Position numbers and translations under genes: made by a program. A stretch of 64,000 bases of DNA from JACTMJ01 sp039812845 (GTDB lineage Bacteria; Acidobacteriota; Terriglobia; Bryobacterales; Bryobacteraceae), in assembly GCA_039812845.1 (NCBI GenBank), contig JBDIBK010000004.1:1-64000 (forward strand), given 5' to 3'. A model generated the notes under the pieces. The model saw nothing but the letters and a program-made list of their open reading frames with translations, did not search any database and was not told the origin of the DNA. The stretch's first letter is position 1. Every line of letters starts with the position of its first letter. Below are positions 49,523 to 58,458 of the stretch, piece after piece.

Positions 49523-52018
49523 CTACTCGCGTCGCAGAGTGAACCAATCGGGGTCGAGTTCCACGCGCGAGGGCACCGTCCGGAAAGTCCATTCAAACTC
49601 TTCGCCATCGTTCGAAGTATGCACCCAGTGCGTCACCGCCGGCGCGTGCGCGAAACGAATTACCACTGGCGTCGCCACTCCGAATTCCTTGGAAACCATG
49701 GATTGCGCAAGCGTGGCCTTTACGGTAACTTTCGGAGCCTTGCCGGCAATGCTGCTTGTCAGCACAATACGGGGGATGCCGGTGGATTCCACCCATTGCG
49801 AAAAGAATTCGTCCAAGTTTGCATCCGGCGATTTCGGCGAGGTGAACTCCGCGGCGTACTGCCGGAAGGCCTTCGTCGTAAGCGGCCGCTGGGCGAACCG
49901 CGCGGGCAATTCCCGGAGCAAGCGGAAAAAGGCCTCGTCGCCCAGCCGCGCGCGCAGCATGTGAAAAATCCACGTGCCCTTTTCGTACGTGATTGTGTTC
50001 CAGCTCCCTCGGTCCCGCGAGTTGATGAGCCGCTCCCCCCAAAGTATCGGGCCCGCGTCGTCCACAATGCGGTCATCGCCCAAGCGGGCAAGTAGGTTGT
50101 CGCGGTAGCGAAGCAGCAGCGCGGTGGCCTCCTTCTTCCCTTTCGTTTCCTCCAGCATCATCACGGCGGAATAGTTGGCCAAGCCTTCCATCAGCCACGT
50201 ATCCTGATCGGATTCGCAATAGACGAGATTGCCCCACCATTGGTGCGCCAGTTCGTGGGAAAGCAGGAGATTGCTGTAGAAGGTCTGGCTGGCGGAATCC
50301 TGCACATTGGCGGGCCGCTGGGAATCCGGCAGGTAGCTAATGGTGGAAAGATACACCATCCCGGCGAAGCCCTGTCCGAAATGGCCGGGAATCGGGGAAA
50401 CGTTCACCGTTTGCATCGCCGGAGGGCCAAAAAGAGCTCGGAACTTCCCCATGATCGTCGCGACCTCCCGCGCCATCCGTTCGAGGCTCCGCGAGGGGTC
50501 CGGTACGGGCGACGGTACGGATGCAATCGTCACTTCGGGCGCTCTGCGCCTGCCAGGAACCGTCGGTGCCGTGGGGACGATCAGGACGCGGTTTCGCGGT
50601 TCAAGCGCCGTCTCCACCTGCGTATTGGCGAATACATTCACCACGAACCCATCCTGGCGAACCGTGGTCTGCTTGTACTTCCCAAGATTAAAGCCGAAGG
50701 TCCGCACGGGCGTTTTCACGGAGGCGTGAAATGTCGTCGTGGTGTCGTCCGAACTCCGTTCCACGCTGTCCCAGGTGGAAACGAACTCCAGGCCCTTGGG
50801 AACCCGGAACGTCACATCGTAGGTGGCCAGACGATTCGCCGCGCCGGGGAACCAGCTTCCGCGGGCGCCCACAAACAGAACGTCATTCCCGGCGTCCTGC
50901 ACCACGCGGCCTTCATACACAATCTCGATCTCCATCGGCTGGCCGGGGACCGCGGACTTCGGCATCGAAACCAGAAATGCGGAATCCAGATCGCGTCGGA
51001 TCGTATTCAGGCGCAAGGATTGCGGACGATAGACCTCCAGCTTCTCCTCTCCGCCAGCAGCCAATCTGGCGGTTGCGGAACCAATGCGCATGTTCTGCGA
51101 AACCATGAGCGCGATGGTGGACCGGGCCGCGGCCGGCGTCAGACGCAGCCGTGCCCGCGCTTTCAGAAGCAGGTCGTGGTCCAGCGTGGCGTCTAGCCCG
51201 TAGTGTTTGATTGCATACTCCGGAAGCGGGGCCGTGCGCTGTCCACTCGCGATGCTCTTCGGTTCGAACTGTGTCCAGGTATCGAACACGGGCCCCCGCT
51301 CCGTCGTGAACTGGCCGACGCGCAGACCCCGGCTCAAGATGGGATCGAGCACAAAGTCAAAGTTGCCGAGACGGTTCCCGCTCAAAGTAGCGTAAAAGAA
51401 GCCCTGACGCGCGGACGCGCCTTCCGCCAGATCCTTCACCAGCCTCAGCTCGACGCTTTCGGACAGATTCCGAATCAGCTCGTTGTACTTCTCGGTATAG
51501 AGAGCGCCCATTTCCGGCACCTTGCGCCCGGCAACCTGCTCCTCCAGCAGGCGCAAAACCTCCGCATAGGTGTCGTCGGTGAACAGAAACGCGGCGGTGC
51601 GGAAATGCTCGTTCAGGTTAGGGGAGCCGGTGAACTTCGCCAGGGACATCCGCTCTGACCGGCTGGGCGGAAACAACAGGATCTCCGCGTCGCCGCCGTC
51701 GATCTCCCCAATGAAGACCGCCGAGAATCGCCGGCCGTTCACTTCTTTGCCGAAGATGAGATACCCCTCGGTAAGGTAGATGCGGGCATCTTCTCGCGTG
51801 ATGTCCAGGTCGCGAACCCGGTAGCATTCGGCGGGGTCGAGCCCCGCACCACGGATCTTCTCCGCCAGCGCGGCGATCGAACTGGGAATCGAGGCGGGTG
51901 AGGCAGCGCCGCCGATCGGAACGCCGGTTGCGCCGCCGCCGTCCTGTGCGAGGCACGGCAAAACCGCGCCCAGAAGGCAGACAACCACGGCGCGCAACAC
52001 GGAACTCACCAAGCGCAT
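49523..52018 (-). CDS. Exported M1-family zinc metallopeptidase
   Basis: 831 residues from ATG 52018. The frame is open to 52063. A signal peptide ends near CLAQ. The zinc motif is HELAHQWWGN followed by the third ligand in WLMEGLANYSAV. The N-terminal half is beta-rich (about 200-460), as in M1 peptidases. The exopeptidase GAMEN motif is not seen: the region has GQGFAGMVYLSTISYLP instead, so this is not a standard aminopeptidase N. It probably trims peptides outside the cytoplasm. It is followed downstream by the DinB-like gene (49-base gap). Confidence 0.88.
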   Translation of the reverse strand: MRLVSSVLRAVVVCLLGAVLPCLAQDGGGATGVPIGGAASPASIPSSIAALAEKIRGAGLDPAECYRVRDLDITREDARIYLTEGYLIFGKEVNGRRFSAVFIGEIDGGDAEILLFPPSRSERMSLAKFTGSPNLNEHFRTAAFLFTDDTYAEVLRLLEEQVAGRKVPEMGALYTEKYNELIRNLSESVELRLVKDLAEGASARQGFFYATLSGNRLGNFDFVLDPILSRGLRVGQFTTERGPVFDTWTQFEPKSIASGQRTAPLPEYAIKHYGLDATLDHDLLLKARARLRLTPAAARSTIALMVSQNMRIGSATARLAAGGEEKLEVYRPQSLRLNTIRRDLDSAFLVSMPKSAVPGQPMEIEIVYEGRVVQDAGNDVLFVGARGSWFPGAANRLATYDVTFRVPKGLEFVSTWDSVERSSDDTTTTFHASVKTPVRTFGFNLGKYKQTTVRQDGFVVNVFANTQVETALEPRNRVLIVPTAPTVPGRRRAPEVTIASVPSPVPDPSRSLERMAREVATIMGKFRALFGPPAMQTVNVSPIPGHFGQGFAGMVYLSTISYLPDSQRPANVQDSASQTFYSNLLLSHELAHQWWGNLVYCESDQDTWLMEGLANYSAVMMLEETKGKKEATALLLRYRDNLLARLGDDRIVDDAGPILWGERLINSRDRGSWNTITYEKGTWIFHMLRARLGDEAFFRLLRELPARFAQRPLTTKAFRQYAAEFTSPKSPDANLDEFFSQWVESTGIPRIVLTSSIAGKAPKVTVKATLAQSMVSKEFGVATPVVIRFAHAPAVTHWVHTSNDGEEFEWTFRTVPSRVELDPDWFTLRRE

Positions 52019-52083
52019 GCTTTCAGAATATCGGCCGGATGAAGAAAGAGCGAGGGCGCGCACGTTCCCCGCGCGGCGAGGGC

Positions 52084-52653
52084 CTAAATGAACATCGCGT
52101 CGTCCTGGGTTGCCCGCGATACCGTCGTCCGGCCCTGCACCAGGAATCCAACCGCCGCGGCAATGCCATTGACCAGCCCATTGGCCTTCCGAATGGGGGC
52201 GAGAATGCCGGAGTTCAACTGGTCCGAGGTGCTTCGGACTCCGTGAAGAACGTGATCCACCGTCTCCTCAACATTTCCCAGTTGCGCGCGCACACGTTCC
52301 ACGGTTTCCGTGAGCGCCTCATCCAGGTTCGTCGCCTGATTCTGGCCTTTTTCCATGATCAGGTTGGCCTTCTCCATCACGGTTTTTGCCTGGGCGGTGA
52401 CGCTGGCGGCATCGCTGAGAATCGGTTCGAGCCGCGCATGCACGGACGTGACCGTGTTCCGCGACTGATCGAGCACCTCCATCGCGCGTTCCGCGACGGG
52501 CTGCACATGGTTCCGAATAGCCTCCACTGCCGCCTTCGTCTTCGTGGCCGCAATCGCCGCCACTACGGCGGAGACCGCCTGCATGGCGACGGCAATTGCG
52601 ATCACCGCAATTGCGATCGTGACGATGGTGTTCGCCAGTTGTTGCTCAATCAT
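52084..52653 (-). CDS. Membrane-anchored coiled-coil protein
   Basis: 189 residues. One N-terminal membrane helix (ANTIVTIAIAVIAIAVAMQA, about 7-35) is followed by a long Ala/Gln/Glu-rich helical region (ATKTKAAVEAIRNHVQP, ... ETVERVRAQLGNVEETVDHV). A glycine-rich amphipathic end (ANGLVNGIAAAVGFLV) follows. It resembles DUF948-type proteins, single-helix-anchored coiled coils of unknown role. Only the YtxH-like gene is nearby on the same strand, and both look like envelope stress or surface factors. No enzyme motif seen. Confidence 0.65.
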   Translation of the reverse strand: MIEQQLANTIVTIAIAVIAIAVAMQAVSAVVAAIAATKTKAAVEAIRNHVQPVAERAMEVLDQSRNTVTSVHARLEPILSDAASVTAQAKTVMEKANLIMEKGQNQATNLDEALTETVERVRAQLGNVEETVDHVLHGVRSTSDQLNSGILAPIRKANGLVNGIAAAVGFLVQGRTTVSRATQDDAMFI

Positions 52654-52787
52654 AAAATGCCGGATTCTCCCGTATGAACTAAATCCAGATCCACAGTCGA
52701 TTGCGAGAACCGCTGCGCGGCCCAGCAGACCGTCGGCGGGAAGCGCTGCCTTGCGCGGCGCATTTCCCGCCCACCTCCGATGCGCCG

Positions 52788-53147
52788 TTAGATGGATTCG
52801 CCCTGCCCGCGCACGGATTCCGCCGAAGCTGCCGCGTGCCCTACGGAATCGCGGTACGCCTGGCGGCCGGCATCGTATGCGGCGGCGATTTGTTCTTTCT
52901 GTCTCAGCAGGGCTTCCCGGCCCTTTTCCACCGCATCCTGCGCGGTGCTCTTCAGGCTCTCCTGCTGGCGGCTGAGATATTCCTTGCCCTCTCCCACCCG
53001 CTCTTTCAAATACTCTTTCCCTTCCCCGGCCCGTTCCTTCAGGTACTGGATGGTCTCATCTCCAGATCGAGGCGCAACCAATATGCCGGCCACGAACCCT
53101 ACGCCCAAGCCCAAGAGGAAATAAGGAAACTTGCTGTCTTCTGCCAT
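52788..53147 (-). CDS. YtxH-domain protein with repeated GEGKEYL units
   Basis: 119 residues. The N-terminal membrane helix FLLGLGVGFVAGILVAP carries the YtxH GxxxG pattern and is followed by the usual APRSGDETIQYLKE. A direct repeat of GEGKEYL (about 42-60) continues into a long helix rich in Gln, Lys and Glu. YtxH proteins are small membrane-anchored stress-related proteins of unclear function. It precedes the coiled-coil membrane protein on the same strand. The repeat could be an amphipathic surface-binding helix. Confidence 0.75.
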   Translation of the reverse strand: MAEDSKFPYFLLGLGVGFVAGILVAPRSGDETIQYLKERAGEGKEYLKERVGEGKEYLSRQQESLKSTAQDAVEKGREALLRQKEQIAAAYDAGRQAYRDSVGHAAASAESVRGQGESI

Positions 53148-53330
53148 CGTTTTCTCCTTCGCTAGATTCTTTGGAATGTGGCCTTAACCCGCTCAGAAAC
53201 GCGATAGGCTACCAATAGAATACTCCGTTTGGCCATCGGGCACAGCCTTCCTGCGCGGTGTATCGCCCTAAGTGGCAATTCCGCCGTGAATGTCGTGCGC
53301 CCGCCGCGGCCCGTGGCGGAAAGGATCTGT

Positions 53331-53870
53331 ATGAGGGAGACTTCCCGCTCCACCAGGGAACCGCTGAGCCCCGCCGCTCTGCTGGAGCGTGCGTTCAAGC
53401 TGCTCGCGGCACGCGACTACGCGGAGCGGGAACTTCGTGAACGCCTCGCGGCTCGCGCAGGCTCCGAAAAGGACATGGACGCCGTTGTGGCTCGATTGCG
53501 CGAACTCGGCTTTCTCAACGAATCCCGCTTCGCGGAGCGAAAAGCGGCCGACGCCGCTGGCCGCAGGCTCGTCGGCAGGCAAAGGGCGGCGCGGGAACTC
53601 GAAGCCCGGGAACTGGACCCTTCCGTCGTCGCCCAAGCCGTGGACGCCGCCTATGCCGGTCGCGATGAAACGGCAATGGCAAGTGCCCACCTGGAGCGGA
53701 AACTCTCCGCGATGCTTTTGGGCAACGGTTTAGAAGAGCCGCGCACGCTGCAACGGGCCTACGGTCGCTTGCGAAGGGCGGGATTCGGGCATGCGGCTTC
53801 GGTGGCGGCGCTCCGGGCGCATTCCCGCCTGGCCGCGGATCTCGACGAGTTCGCGGGCGGCGAGGATTAG
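53331..53870 (+). CDS. recX: RecX family regulatory protein
   Basis: 179 residues from ATG 53331, chosen for the AAGGA upstream and for the family N-terminus. The frame opens at 53229. It contains the three-helix repeats of RecX: ERAFKLLAARDYAERELRERLAAR, FLNESRFAERKAADAAGRR and YGRLRRAGFGHAASVAALR. RecX binds and inhibits RecA. The usual neighbour recA is not in the window. Its stop codon directly abuts the stop of the convergent LemA gene (TAG at 53868-53870, next stop at 53871). Confidence 0.85.
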   Translation: MRETSRSTREPLSPAALLERAFKLLAARDYAERELRERLAARAGSEKDMDAVVARLRELGFLNESRFAERKAADAAGRRLVGRQRAARELEARELDPSVVAQAVDAAYAGRDETAMASAHLERKLSAMLLGNGLEEPRTLQRAYGRLRRAGFGHAASVAALRAHSRLAADLDEFAGGED

Positions 53871-54545
53871 CTACTTTCCGCTCTTGCCTTCCTCCACACC
53901 GGGCGCGGGGCTCGGAGCGGGAGGCAATTGCACGATGTCGCGGATATTGGTCGGCATGTAGTATGGGTAGCGCTTGATGCCGAAAATCGCACCGGCAAAG
54001 TTGGCGGGAAACAACGAAAGATGGGTGTTAAAGTGCTGCACCGCCTCGTTGTAGGCCGTTCGATGCAGCGCCACCCGGTGCTCCGCCGCCAGGATATTCT
54101 CCTGGGCGCGGCGCACCCCCAGTGACGCGCGAGACCCGGAAAGGCGCATCGGCTCTCCGGCCAGGCTGTCCAAAAACCGGCGCAACGCCCGGTCCAGACT
54201 CAGATTCGCTTCCACCGTCGCGGCCCGGTCTGGCGCCCGGCTCAGATCCTGCGAACTCCCCGCGACACTGTTCCTTGCCGCCAGGAAATCCTTCCCGTGA
54301 GCGCTGGGGCGTTCCCGGTCCACCACTTCCACGAGTTCTGCCGCCAGCGCCGCCTTCGTCTGCAAGTCCTGCTCCAGGCCCACCCAGAGCGTGTCGATCC
54401 GGTCCCGCAACAGATCGAGACGAAGCCGCTCCTCGTTCAGTTCGAAACTGGCTAAGGCAAGAACAATCACAGCCAGAACCGCGGATAGCCCATAACGCCC
54501 GTAAGCGCGTGGTCGCGGAGTCGGCTTCGCGGAGAGGCGGGGCAT
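53871..54545 (-). CDS. LemA family protein
   Basis: 224 residues. An N-terminal membrane helix (GLSAVLAVIVLALASFELN) leads into a long helical region and the LemA hallmark YNEAVQHFNTHLSLFPANF, with AGAIFGIKRYPYYM. LemA proteins are membrane-anchored helical proteins of unknown role, often with a C-terminal proline tail, here PPAPSPAPG. It is divergent from rlmN, and its stop touches that of recX. Confidence 0.88.
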   Translation of the reverse strand: MPRLSAKPTPRPRAYGRYGLSAVLAVIVLALASFELNEERLRLDLLRDRIDTLWVGLEQDLQTKAALAAELVEVVDRERPSAHGKDFLAARNSVAGSSQDLSRAPDRAATVEANLSLDRALRRFLDSLAGEPMRLSGSRASLGVRRAQENILAAEHRVALHRTAYNEAVQHFNTHLSLFPANFAGAIFGIKRYPYYMPTNIRDIVQLPPAPSPAPGVEEGKSGK

Positions 54546-54625
54546 GCGCTTTCATTGTAGTGAAGCGGTCCCCCGTCTCGCGCCCAATTGCCGTCCTGCG
54601 GATGCCGGACAGACGCGATGTTAGG

Positions 54626-55699
54626 ATGAAAAGAATGCCGGAGCCACTTCTGGGGCTGGAGAAAGTCGACTTCGAGAATCATCTGTCGTCGGTTCTCCCC
54701 GGTTATCGGGCCGCCCAACTCTATACCGCGCTCTACCGCCAGCGCTGCGCCAGTTTCACCTCCATCACCACGCTCCCGGTATCGCTGCGAAGCGCGCTCG
54801 AAAGAGACTACGCGGTGGGATGGCCGGAGATTGCCCAGCGTTTTGAGTCCGTGGATGGAACCCGCCGCTATCTGCTTCGCCTCTCGGACGGCAAGACCGT
54901 CGAGACCGTCCTCATGCCGGAGGGGGAGCGCAACACGATCTGTGTTTCCACGCAGGTGGGCTGCCCGGTGGATTGCAAATTCTGCCTCACCGCGCGAATG
55001 GGCCTGGAACGGAATCTTAGCGCGGGCGAAATCGTCGGGCAAGTGCTGGTAACCCTCGAAGACAACCAGCTCAACGGCGGTCTGGATCGCGTGAACATCG
55101 TGTTCATGGGCATGGGGGAACCGCTCCTGAACCTCCCCAGTGTCTTGAAGGCCACGCGGATTCTGGCGGATCCGGACGGCGTGGGGCTATCCCCCAAACG
55201 CATCACCCTCTCCACTTCCGGCATTATTCCGAAACTCGAAGAGCTCGCCGCGGCGACGGTGCGTCCGAAACTGGCGATTTCGCTGAACGCGTCCACCGAA
55301 GAGTCCCGGCGGCAGTTGATGCCGATCACGAAAAAGTATCACTTGAGCGATCTCATCGGCGCATGCGCCCGTTACCCGCTGCGTCCCTGGGAGAAGCTGA
55401 CGTTCGAGTATGTGCTCCTGAAGGACGTCAACGACACCGACGCCGACGCGCGCCGGGTGGTCCGCCTGCTTGCCCATCTGAACGCTATCGTCAACCTGAT
55501 CGCGCTCAATCCGGGGCCGGACATCCCCTTTGAAACTCCTCTGCCGGAGCGGGTATCCAGCTTCCAGAACATCCTGCGGCGCGCAATGCCCTGCTTCCTC
55601 CGCAAGCCGCGCGGCCGTGATATCTTCGCCGCCTGCGGCCAGCTCAAACGCGTCTCCACCGTGGAGATGGAGCAATTCCCCATCCTTGCCTCCCGGTAG
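54626..55699 (+). CDS. rlmN: 23S rRNA/tRNA (adenine-C2) methyltransferase RlmN
   Basis: 357 residues from ATG 54626. ATGs at 54602 and 54635 are alternatives. Radical SAM cysteines are in GCPVDCKFCLTARMG (CxxxCxxC). Conserved GMGEPLLNLPSVL and ITLSTSGIIPKLEEL follow, and the second catalytic Cys is in GRDIFAACGQLK near the C-terminus. It methylates A2503 in 23S rRNA and A37 in some tRNAs. Long upstream in-frame sequence back to 54122 is not part of the protein, as it overlaps the LemA gene on the other strand. A tRNA gene follows 50 bases later. Confidence 0.95.
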   Translation: MKRMPEPLLGLEKVDFENHLSSVLPGYRAAQLYTALYRQRCASFTSITTLPVSLRSALERDYAVGWPEIAQRFESVDGTRRYLLRLSDGKTVETVLMPEGERNTICVSTQVGCPVDCKFCLTARMGLERNLSAGEIVGQVLVTLEDNQLNGGLDRVNIVFMGMGEPLLNLPSVLKATRILADPDGVGLSPKRITLSTSGIIPKLEELAAATVRPKLAISLNASTEESRRQLMPITKKYHLSDLIGACARYPLRPWEKLTFEYVLLKDVNDTDADARRVVRLLAHLNAIVNLIALNPGPDIPFETPLPERVSSFQNILRRAMPCFLRKPRGRDIFAACGQLKRVSTVEMEQFPILASR

Positions 55700-55751
55700 C
55701 GCCGCAAGCCGGCAACCGGTTCAAGCCCATCGTGTTACGCTGAAAGCACTT

Positions 55752-55828
55752 GGGCCCGTAGCTCAGTCGGATAGAGCATCTGCCTTCTAAGCAGAGGGTC
55801 GCGTGTTCGAGTCACGCCGGGCCTACCA
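55752..55828 (+). tRNA. tRNA-Arg (UCU)
   Basis: Full cloverleaf: acceptor arm 55752-55758 with 55818-55824, D arm, anticodon stem TCTGC/GCAGA around the loop CTTCTAA giving anticodon UCU (Arg), and T arm GCGTG/CACGC with loop TTCGAGT. CCA is encoded at 55826-55828. A run of seven T follows at once, which may help stop transcription. Confidence 0.95.
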
Positions 55829-56141
55829 TTTTTTTCAATCGGTTAGGAAAAATCCATAAATCTTCACTGGAAATTTTCGGCCTGCCCCCATGCCGCAATT
55901 GGCCAAGCCGGATGGCCTCCGGTCCGCGCCCATGATCGGATCGTTCGGGGCCGTAGGCCCCGCTTCCAATTTGTGGTCTATCGGAAAACTCTTTCCGTGC
56001 TATGCTTAAGGTGTCGAGTTAGTTTCCTTTGAGCGTCCCGAGTCGTTGAGTTGAGTTCCCACAATAGATCCTTCCCTCGCTTTGGTTACCTCCCAGAATC
56101 CACCTCGACCTACTTTTATTTCGTTGGAGAATCGAATCCCT
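55829..56141. other. Intergenic region before RNA-binding gene
   Basis: About 310 bases between the tRNA and the RRM gene. It holds a T tract right after the tRNA and one compact GC hairpin at 55946-55962 (7-base arms, 3-base loop). The rest is leader of the RRM gene. No coding sequence or attachment site is recognised. Confidence 0.4.
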
Positions 56142-56477
56142 GTGACAAAGCTTTTTGTTGGGAACCTGAGCTTCCGTACGACGCAGGAAGATCTGCTCGA
56201 TACGTTTTCCCCCTACGGCGCCGTTGAAAGCGTCAACATCATCAATGACCGGGAAACCGGCCAGCCCCGCGGGTTTGCCTTCGTTGAAATGGCAAATTCC
56301 TCGGAAGCCGAAGCGGCGATCAATGCGCTGAACGGCACCGAATTGATGGGCCGCGCCATCAACGTCAATGAAGCGCGTCCCCGCCCCGAGGGTGGCGGCG
56401 GCCGTGGCGGCTTCGGTGGTGGCCGTGGCCGTGGCAACAGCGGTGGCGGCGGTGGCCGTCGCGATAGCCGCTGGTAG
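56142..56477 (+). CDS. RNA-binding protein with one RRM and Gly/Arg-rich tail
   Basis: 111 residues from GTG 56142. A single RRM domain (about 2-80) shows RNP2 KLFVGNLSF and RNP1 RGFAFVEM. The tail is Gly/Arg-rich (RGGFGGGRGRGNSGGGGG) and resembles cold-inducible cyanobacterial and plant glycine-rich RNA-binding proteins. It is cytoplasmic and probably binds single-stranded RNA. The leader upstream is long (no gene for 300 bases), and a composite terminator follows the stop. The start could also be read further upstream to 56082, but that part is not RRM. Confidence 0.9.
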   Translation: MTKLFVGNLSFRTTQEDLLDTFSPYGAVESVNIINDRETGQPRGFAFVEMANSSEAEAAINALNGTELMGRAINVNEARPRPEGGGGRGGFGGGRGRGNSGGGGGRRDSRW

Positions 56478-56496
56478 TTTTTCGCGAGCAAAGCGG

Positions 56497-56547
56497 GGGG
56501 AGCGTTTGCCCTGGAGGCCTGACGGGCCTCCGGCAGAGCTCCCCTTT
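56497..56547 (+). terminator. Composite hairpin terminator after RRM gene
   Basis: Outer arms GGGGAGC (56497-56503) and GCTCCCC (56538-56544) enclose TGCC/GGCA and a perfect inner hairpin GGAGGCC-TGACG-GGCCTCC, followed by TTT. It lies 20 bases past the stop codon. Confidence 0.75.
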
Positions 56548-56675
56548 CGTCTGTATTCCCGCCAGATTCGAGAACCGTGCAATGCGCTCGCGCCTAATCG
56601 TCTGGCAAATTGAGGTTTCCGTGTGGAGCCCCGCTCGTCTGGAGATCTCAGAAACCCGCATCGAAAGAGGTATCC

Positions 56676-56897
56676 ATGGCAGGACGCGGTCCAACCACGT
56701 TTCAGAAAAGACAAAAAGAACAACAACGCAAAGAGAAGCGGCTGAATAAGCTCGCACGCCGCGAAGAGCGCAGACAGGCTGGCCCGGGTGCCAATTCGAA
56801 CGACACGGACGAGTTCGACGCACTGGATCGGTTTGACGGCAACGAAGCCGATGAGAACGAGAAGAATGACGCCGACATCGAAGCCGGCGTGAAATAG
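56676..56897 (+). CDS. Small charge-segregated protein, unknown
   Basis: 73 residues from ATG 56676, with AAAGAGG 6 bases upstream. The N-terminal half is strongly basic and helical (QKRQKEQQRKEKRLNKLARR); the C-terminal half is strongly acidic (NDTDEFDALDRFDGNEADEN). No family recognised. The basic half could bind RNA or the ribosome. It lies just after the RRM gene and its terminator. It is probably expressed separately. Confidence 0.6.
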   Translation: MAGRGPTTFQKRQKEQQRKEKRLNKLARREERRQAGPGANSNDTDEFDALDRFDGNEADENEKNDADIEAGVK

Positions 56898-57027
56898 ACT
56901 TCGAACTTGATTCGAATTCAAATAGCCTTACGGTTCCTGTGCGGGAGGCACAGCGCCGGGCGAGGATCCTCCGCCCGCTTGCCGCGGAGGATGGCTTAGC
57001 CAACAGGAATCGACGCAGCGCCCGGCA

Positions 57028-57918
57028 TCAGACGTCCACCGAGAGAGCCTCCAGGTGGACATCGATCCGGTTTCTCCACTCCCCGGCACTCTTCGAAAAC
57101 TCCCCGGTTTCACTATCCGGTAAAGTCGAAACCAGACTTTCGAACGGTTCAAAGGGCAGGGGTTTCAGGAATGCATACCCCAGAGCCCCGGACATGCGAG
57201 CGGCCAGCCGCGCGGCGTTTCCCGGCGTCAGCGGCAGCCGGACCTCAGCCGGTTCGGCATGCTGTGCCACCAATGTCTGAAACCCGTCGGGAAATTCCCA
57301 ATGCTTAACGAGATGGGCGCTCACTTCAATGTGGCTAAAGCCGAACAGTGCCCGTTCACTCGCCAGCAGTTCCGCCTCGTTGGGAACCCGCGCGCTCAGA
57401 AAGCGCGGATAGTCGCGCGGGAACCCGCGCAGCAGCACCAGCGCGCCTATCTTTAGGTAAAGGCCCAGCGAATACGGACAAACCCCGTCCGCTTCCCCGC
57501 CCTCCCCATAGCACTCCATCAGCCGTTCGCAAAGGTAAGCGGTGGCCATGTTGTTGCGATGAATCTCCGCGCTCAGCGGGTGGCTGAAGGAATCTTTCAT
57601 CAGTCGCGCATAGGTAATGCGGCGAATCGCGCTCTGTACCCGTTCGAACCCCAGGTAAAGCACCGCACGCGCGACGTCTTCGAAAACCTCATAGCTCGTA
57701 AATTCCGCGGAATTGGCCAGCCGGAGGAGTTCCCCGGAGAACACGGCGTCCGATCGAATCAGCGCCACCGCGTCCATGAGATCCGCATCCGGGCGAGAAA
57801 AGTGCTCGATCAGCTGAGACGCCAGCGGCGGAAACGGCGGAAGCCGTCGGCAGATGGCATGCATCCGTTCAAAATCGAGAGGCGTTGGCGCGATTGTAGC
57901 TTGCGATAGAACTTGCAC
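57028..57918 (-). CDS. HDOD domain protein
   Basis: 296 residues. The HDOD domain covers nearly the whole protein: LPPFPPLASQLIEHFSRPDA, VALIRSDAVFSGELLRLANSA and VARAVLYLGFERVQSAI. Most HD metal ligands are absent, as usual for HDOD. These domains act in signalling, often tied to c-di-GMP or chemotaxis pathways, without a known enzymatic activity. No partner domain and no neighbour with a signalling role is nearby; the closest is the HD-GYP regulator 14 kb away. Confidence 0.88.
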   Translation of the reverse strand: MQVLSQATIAPTPLDFERMHAICRRLPPFPPLASQLIEHFSRPDADLMDAVALIRSDAVFSGELLRLANSAEFTSYEVFEDVARAVLYLGFERVQSAIRRITYARLMKDSFSHPLSAEIHRNNMATAYLCERLMECYGEGGEADGVCPYSLGLYLKIGALVLLRGFPRDYPRFLSARVPNEAELLASERALFGFSHIEVSAHLVKHWEFPDGFQTLVAQHAEPAEVRLPLTPGNAARLAARMSGALGYAFLKPLPFEPFESLVSTLPDSETGEFSKSAGEWRNRIDVHLEALSVDV

Positions 57919-58230
57919 CCCAGTCCTCCTTCATCCACCAATGCGGTGCTAACCCCCTTCATCGGCGGAGCGAGGAAAAAACTTGAGATGCACGGACGCA
58001 AAGCCTTAGAAAAAAGACTCCTGAAGATCAAGAATTGAGCAACGAAAAGAGAATGGAGCAGACCGGAAACCACGGATTCAGTTCAACAAGCCAGCCATTC
58101 GCGGAATCCGCACCGCCGGAACAAAACAGCCCGGTGGTCGGGAATCCGGTCCGCTCCAAAACTGCGGCTCAGCGCCGGAAGGGCGCTTCGCCGCAAGTCA
58201 GGTTAACTCTGGAGTTTTGGACGACTGGCC
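57919..58230. other. Intergenic region
   Basis: About 310 bases between two minus-strand genes. It holds the upstream region of the HDOD gene, one GC hairpin near 58172-58187, and the left arm of a hairpin (58220-58228) that pairs with 58237-58245 across the stop codon of the 75-residue gene. Nothing else was found. Confidence 0.4.
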
Positions 58231-58245
58231 CTATTCCCAGTCGTC
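58220..58245 (-). terminator. Hairpin spanning the stop codon of the 75-residue gene
   Basis: GACGACTGG (58220-58228) pairs perfectly with CCAGTCGTC (58237-58245) around an 8-base loop containing the stop codon (58231-58233). There is no T tract downstream, so it may be a terminator, an mRNA 3' protecting hairpin or both. Confidence 0.45.
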
Positions 58246-58458
58246 AAGAAAGCGCAGCCGCCAATCGGTGTTGTAGGAAGCGTGAACCAGCATGTTCCAC
58301 GCCTCGCCGACTGTCCGGCCGTCTTCCTGCATTCCGACGCCGTCTTCGGTGTACCAACGAAAGAGATCGTCTCGATCATGGAGAAGTTTAAGATGGATGT
58401 CACGCTTGGCATCGTCTAAGATGATGGCGTGACCGTAGATGACTTCGCTTGTCGTCAT
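58231..58458 (-). CDS. Small acidic protein with a perfect Shine-Dalgarno
   Basis: 75 residues, no family recognised. Acidic and Trp/Asp-rich, it starts TTSEVIYGHAIILDDAKRD and ends WRLRFLDDWE. The full 10-base AGGAGGTGAT (58464-58473 on the plus strand as ATCACCTCCT) sits 5 bases before the ATG and is an exact complement of the anti-Shine-Dalgarno. That is much stronger than at its neighbours and marks this as a real, probably highly translated gene. Its stop codon lies in the loop of a perfect 9-base hairpin (58220-58245). Confidence 0.75.
   Translation of the reverse strand: MTTSEVIYGHAIILDDAKRDIHLKLLHDRDDLFRWYTEDGVGMQEDGRTVGEAWNMLVHASYNTDWRLRFLDDWE

Noticed and set aside
54122..54625. 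An N-terminal extension of about 170 residues for RlmN
   Set aside because: It overlaps the LemA gene on the other strand, is Pro/Arg/Ser-rich, and RlmN of normal length begins at 54626.
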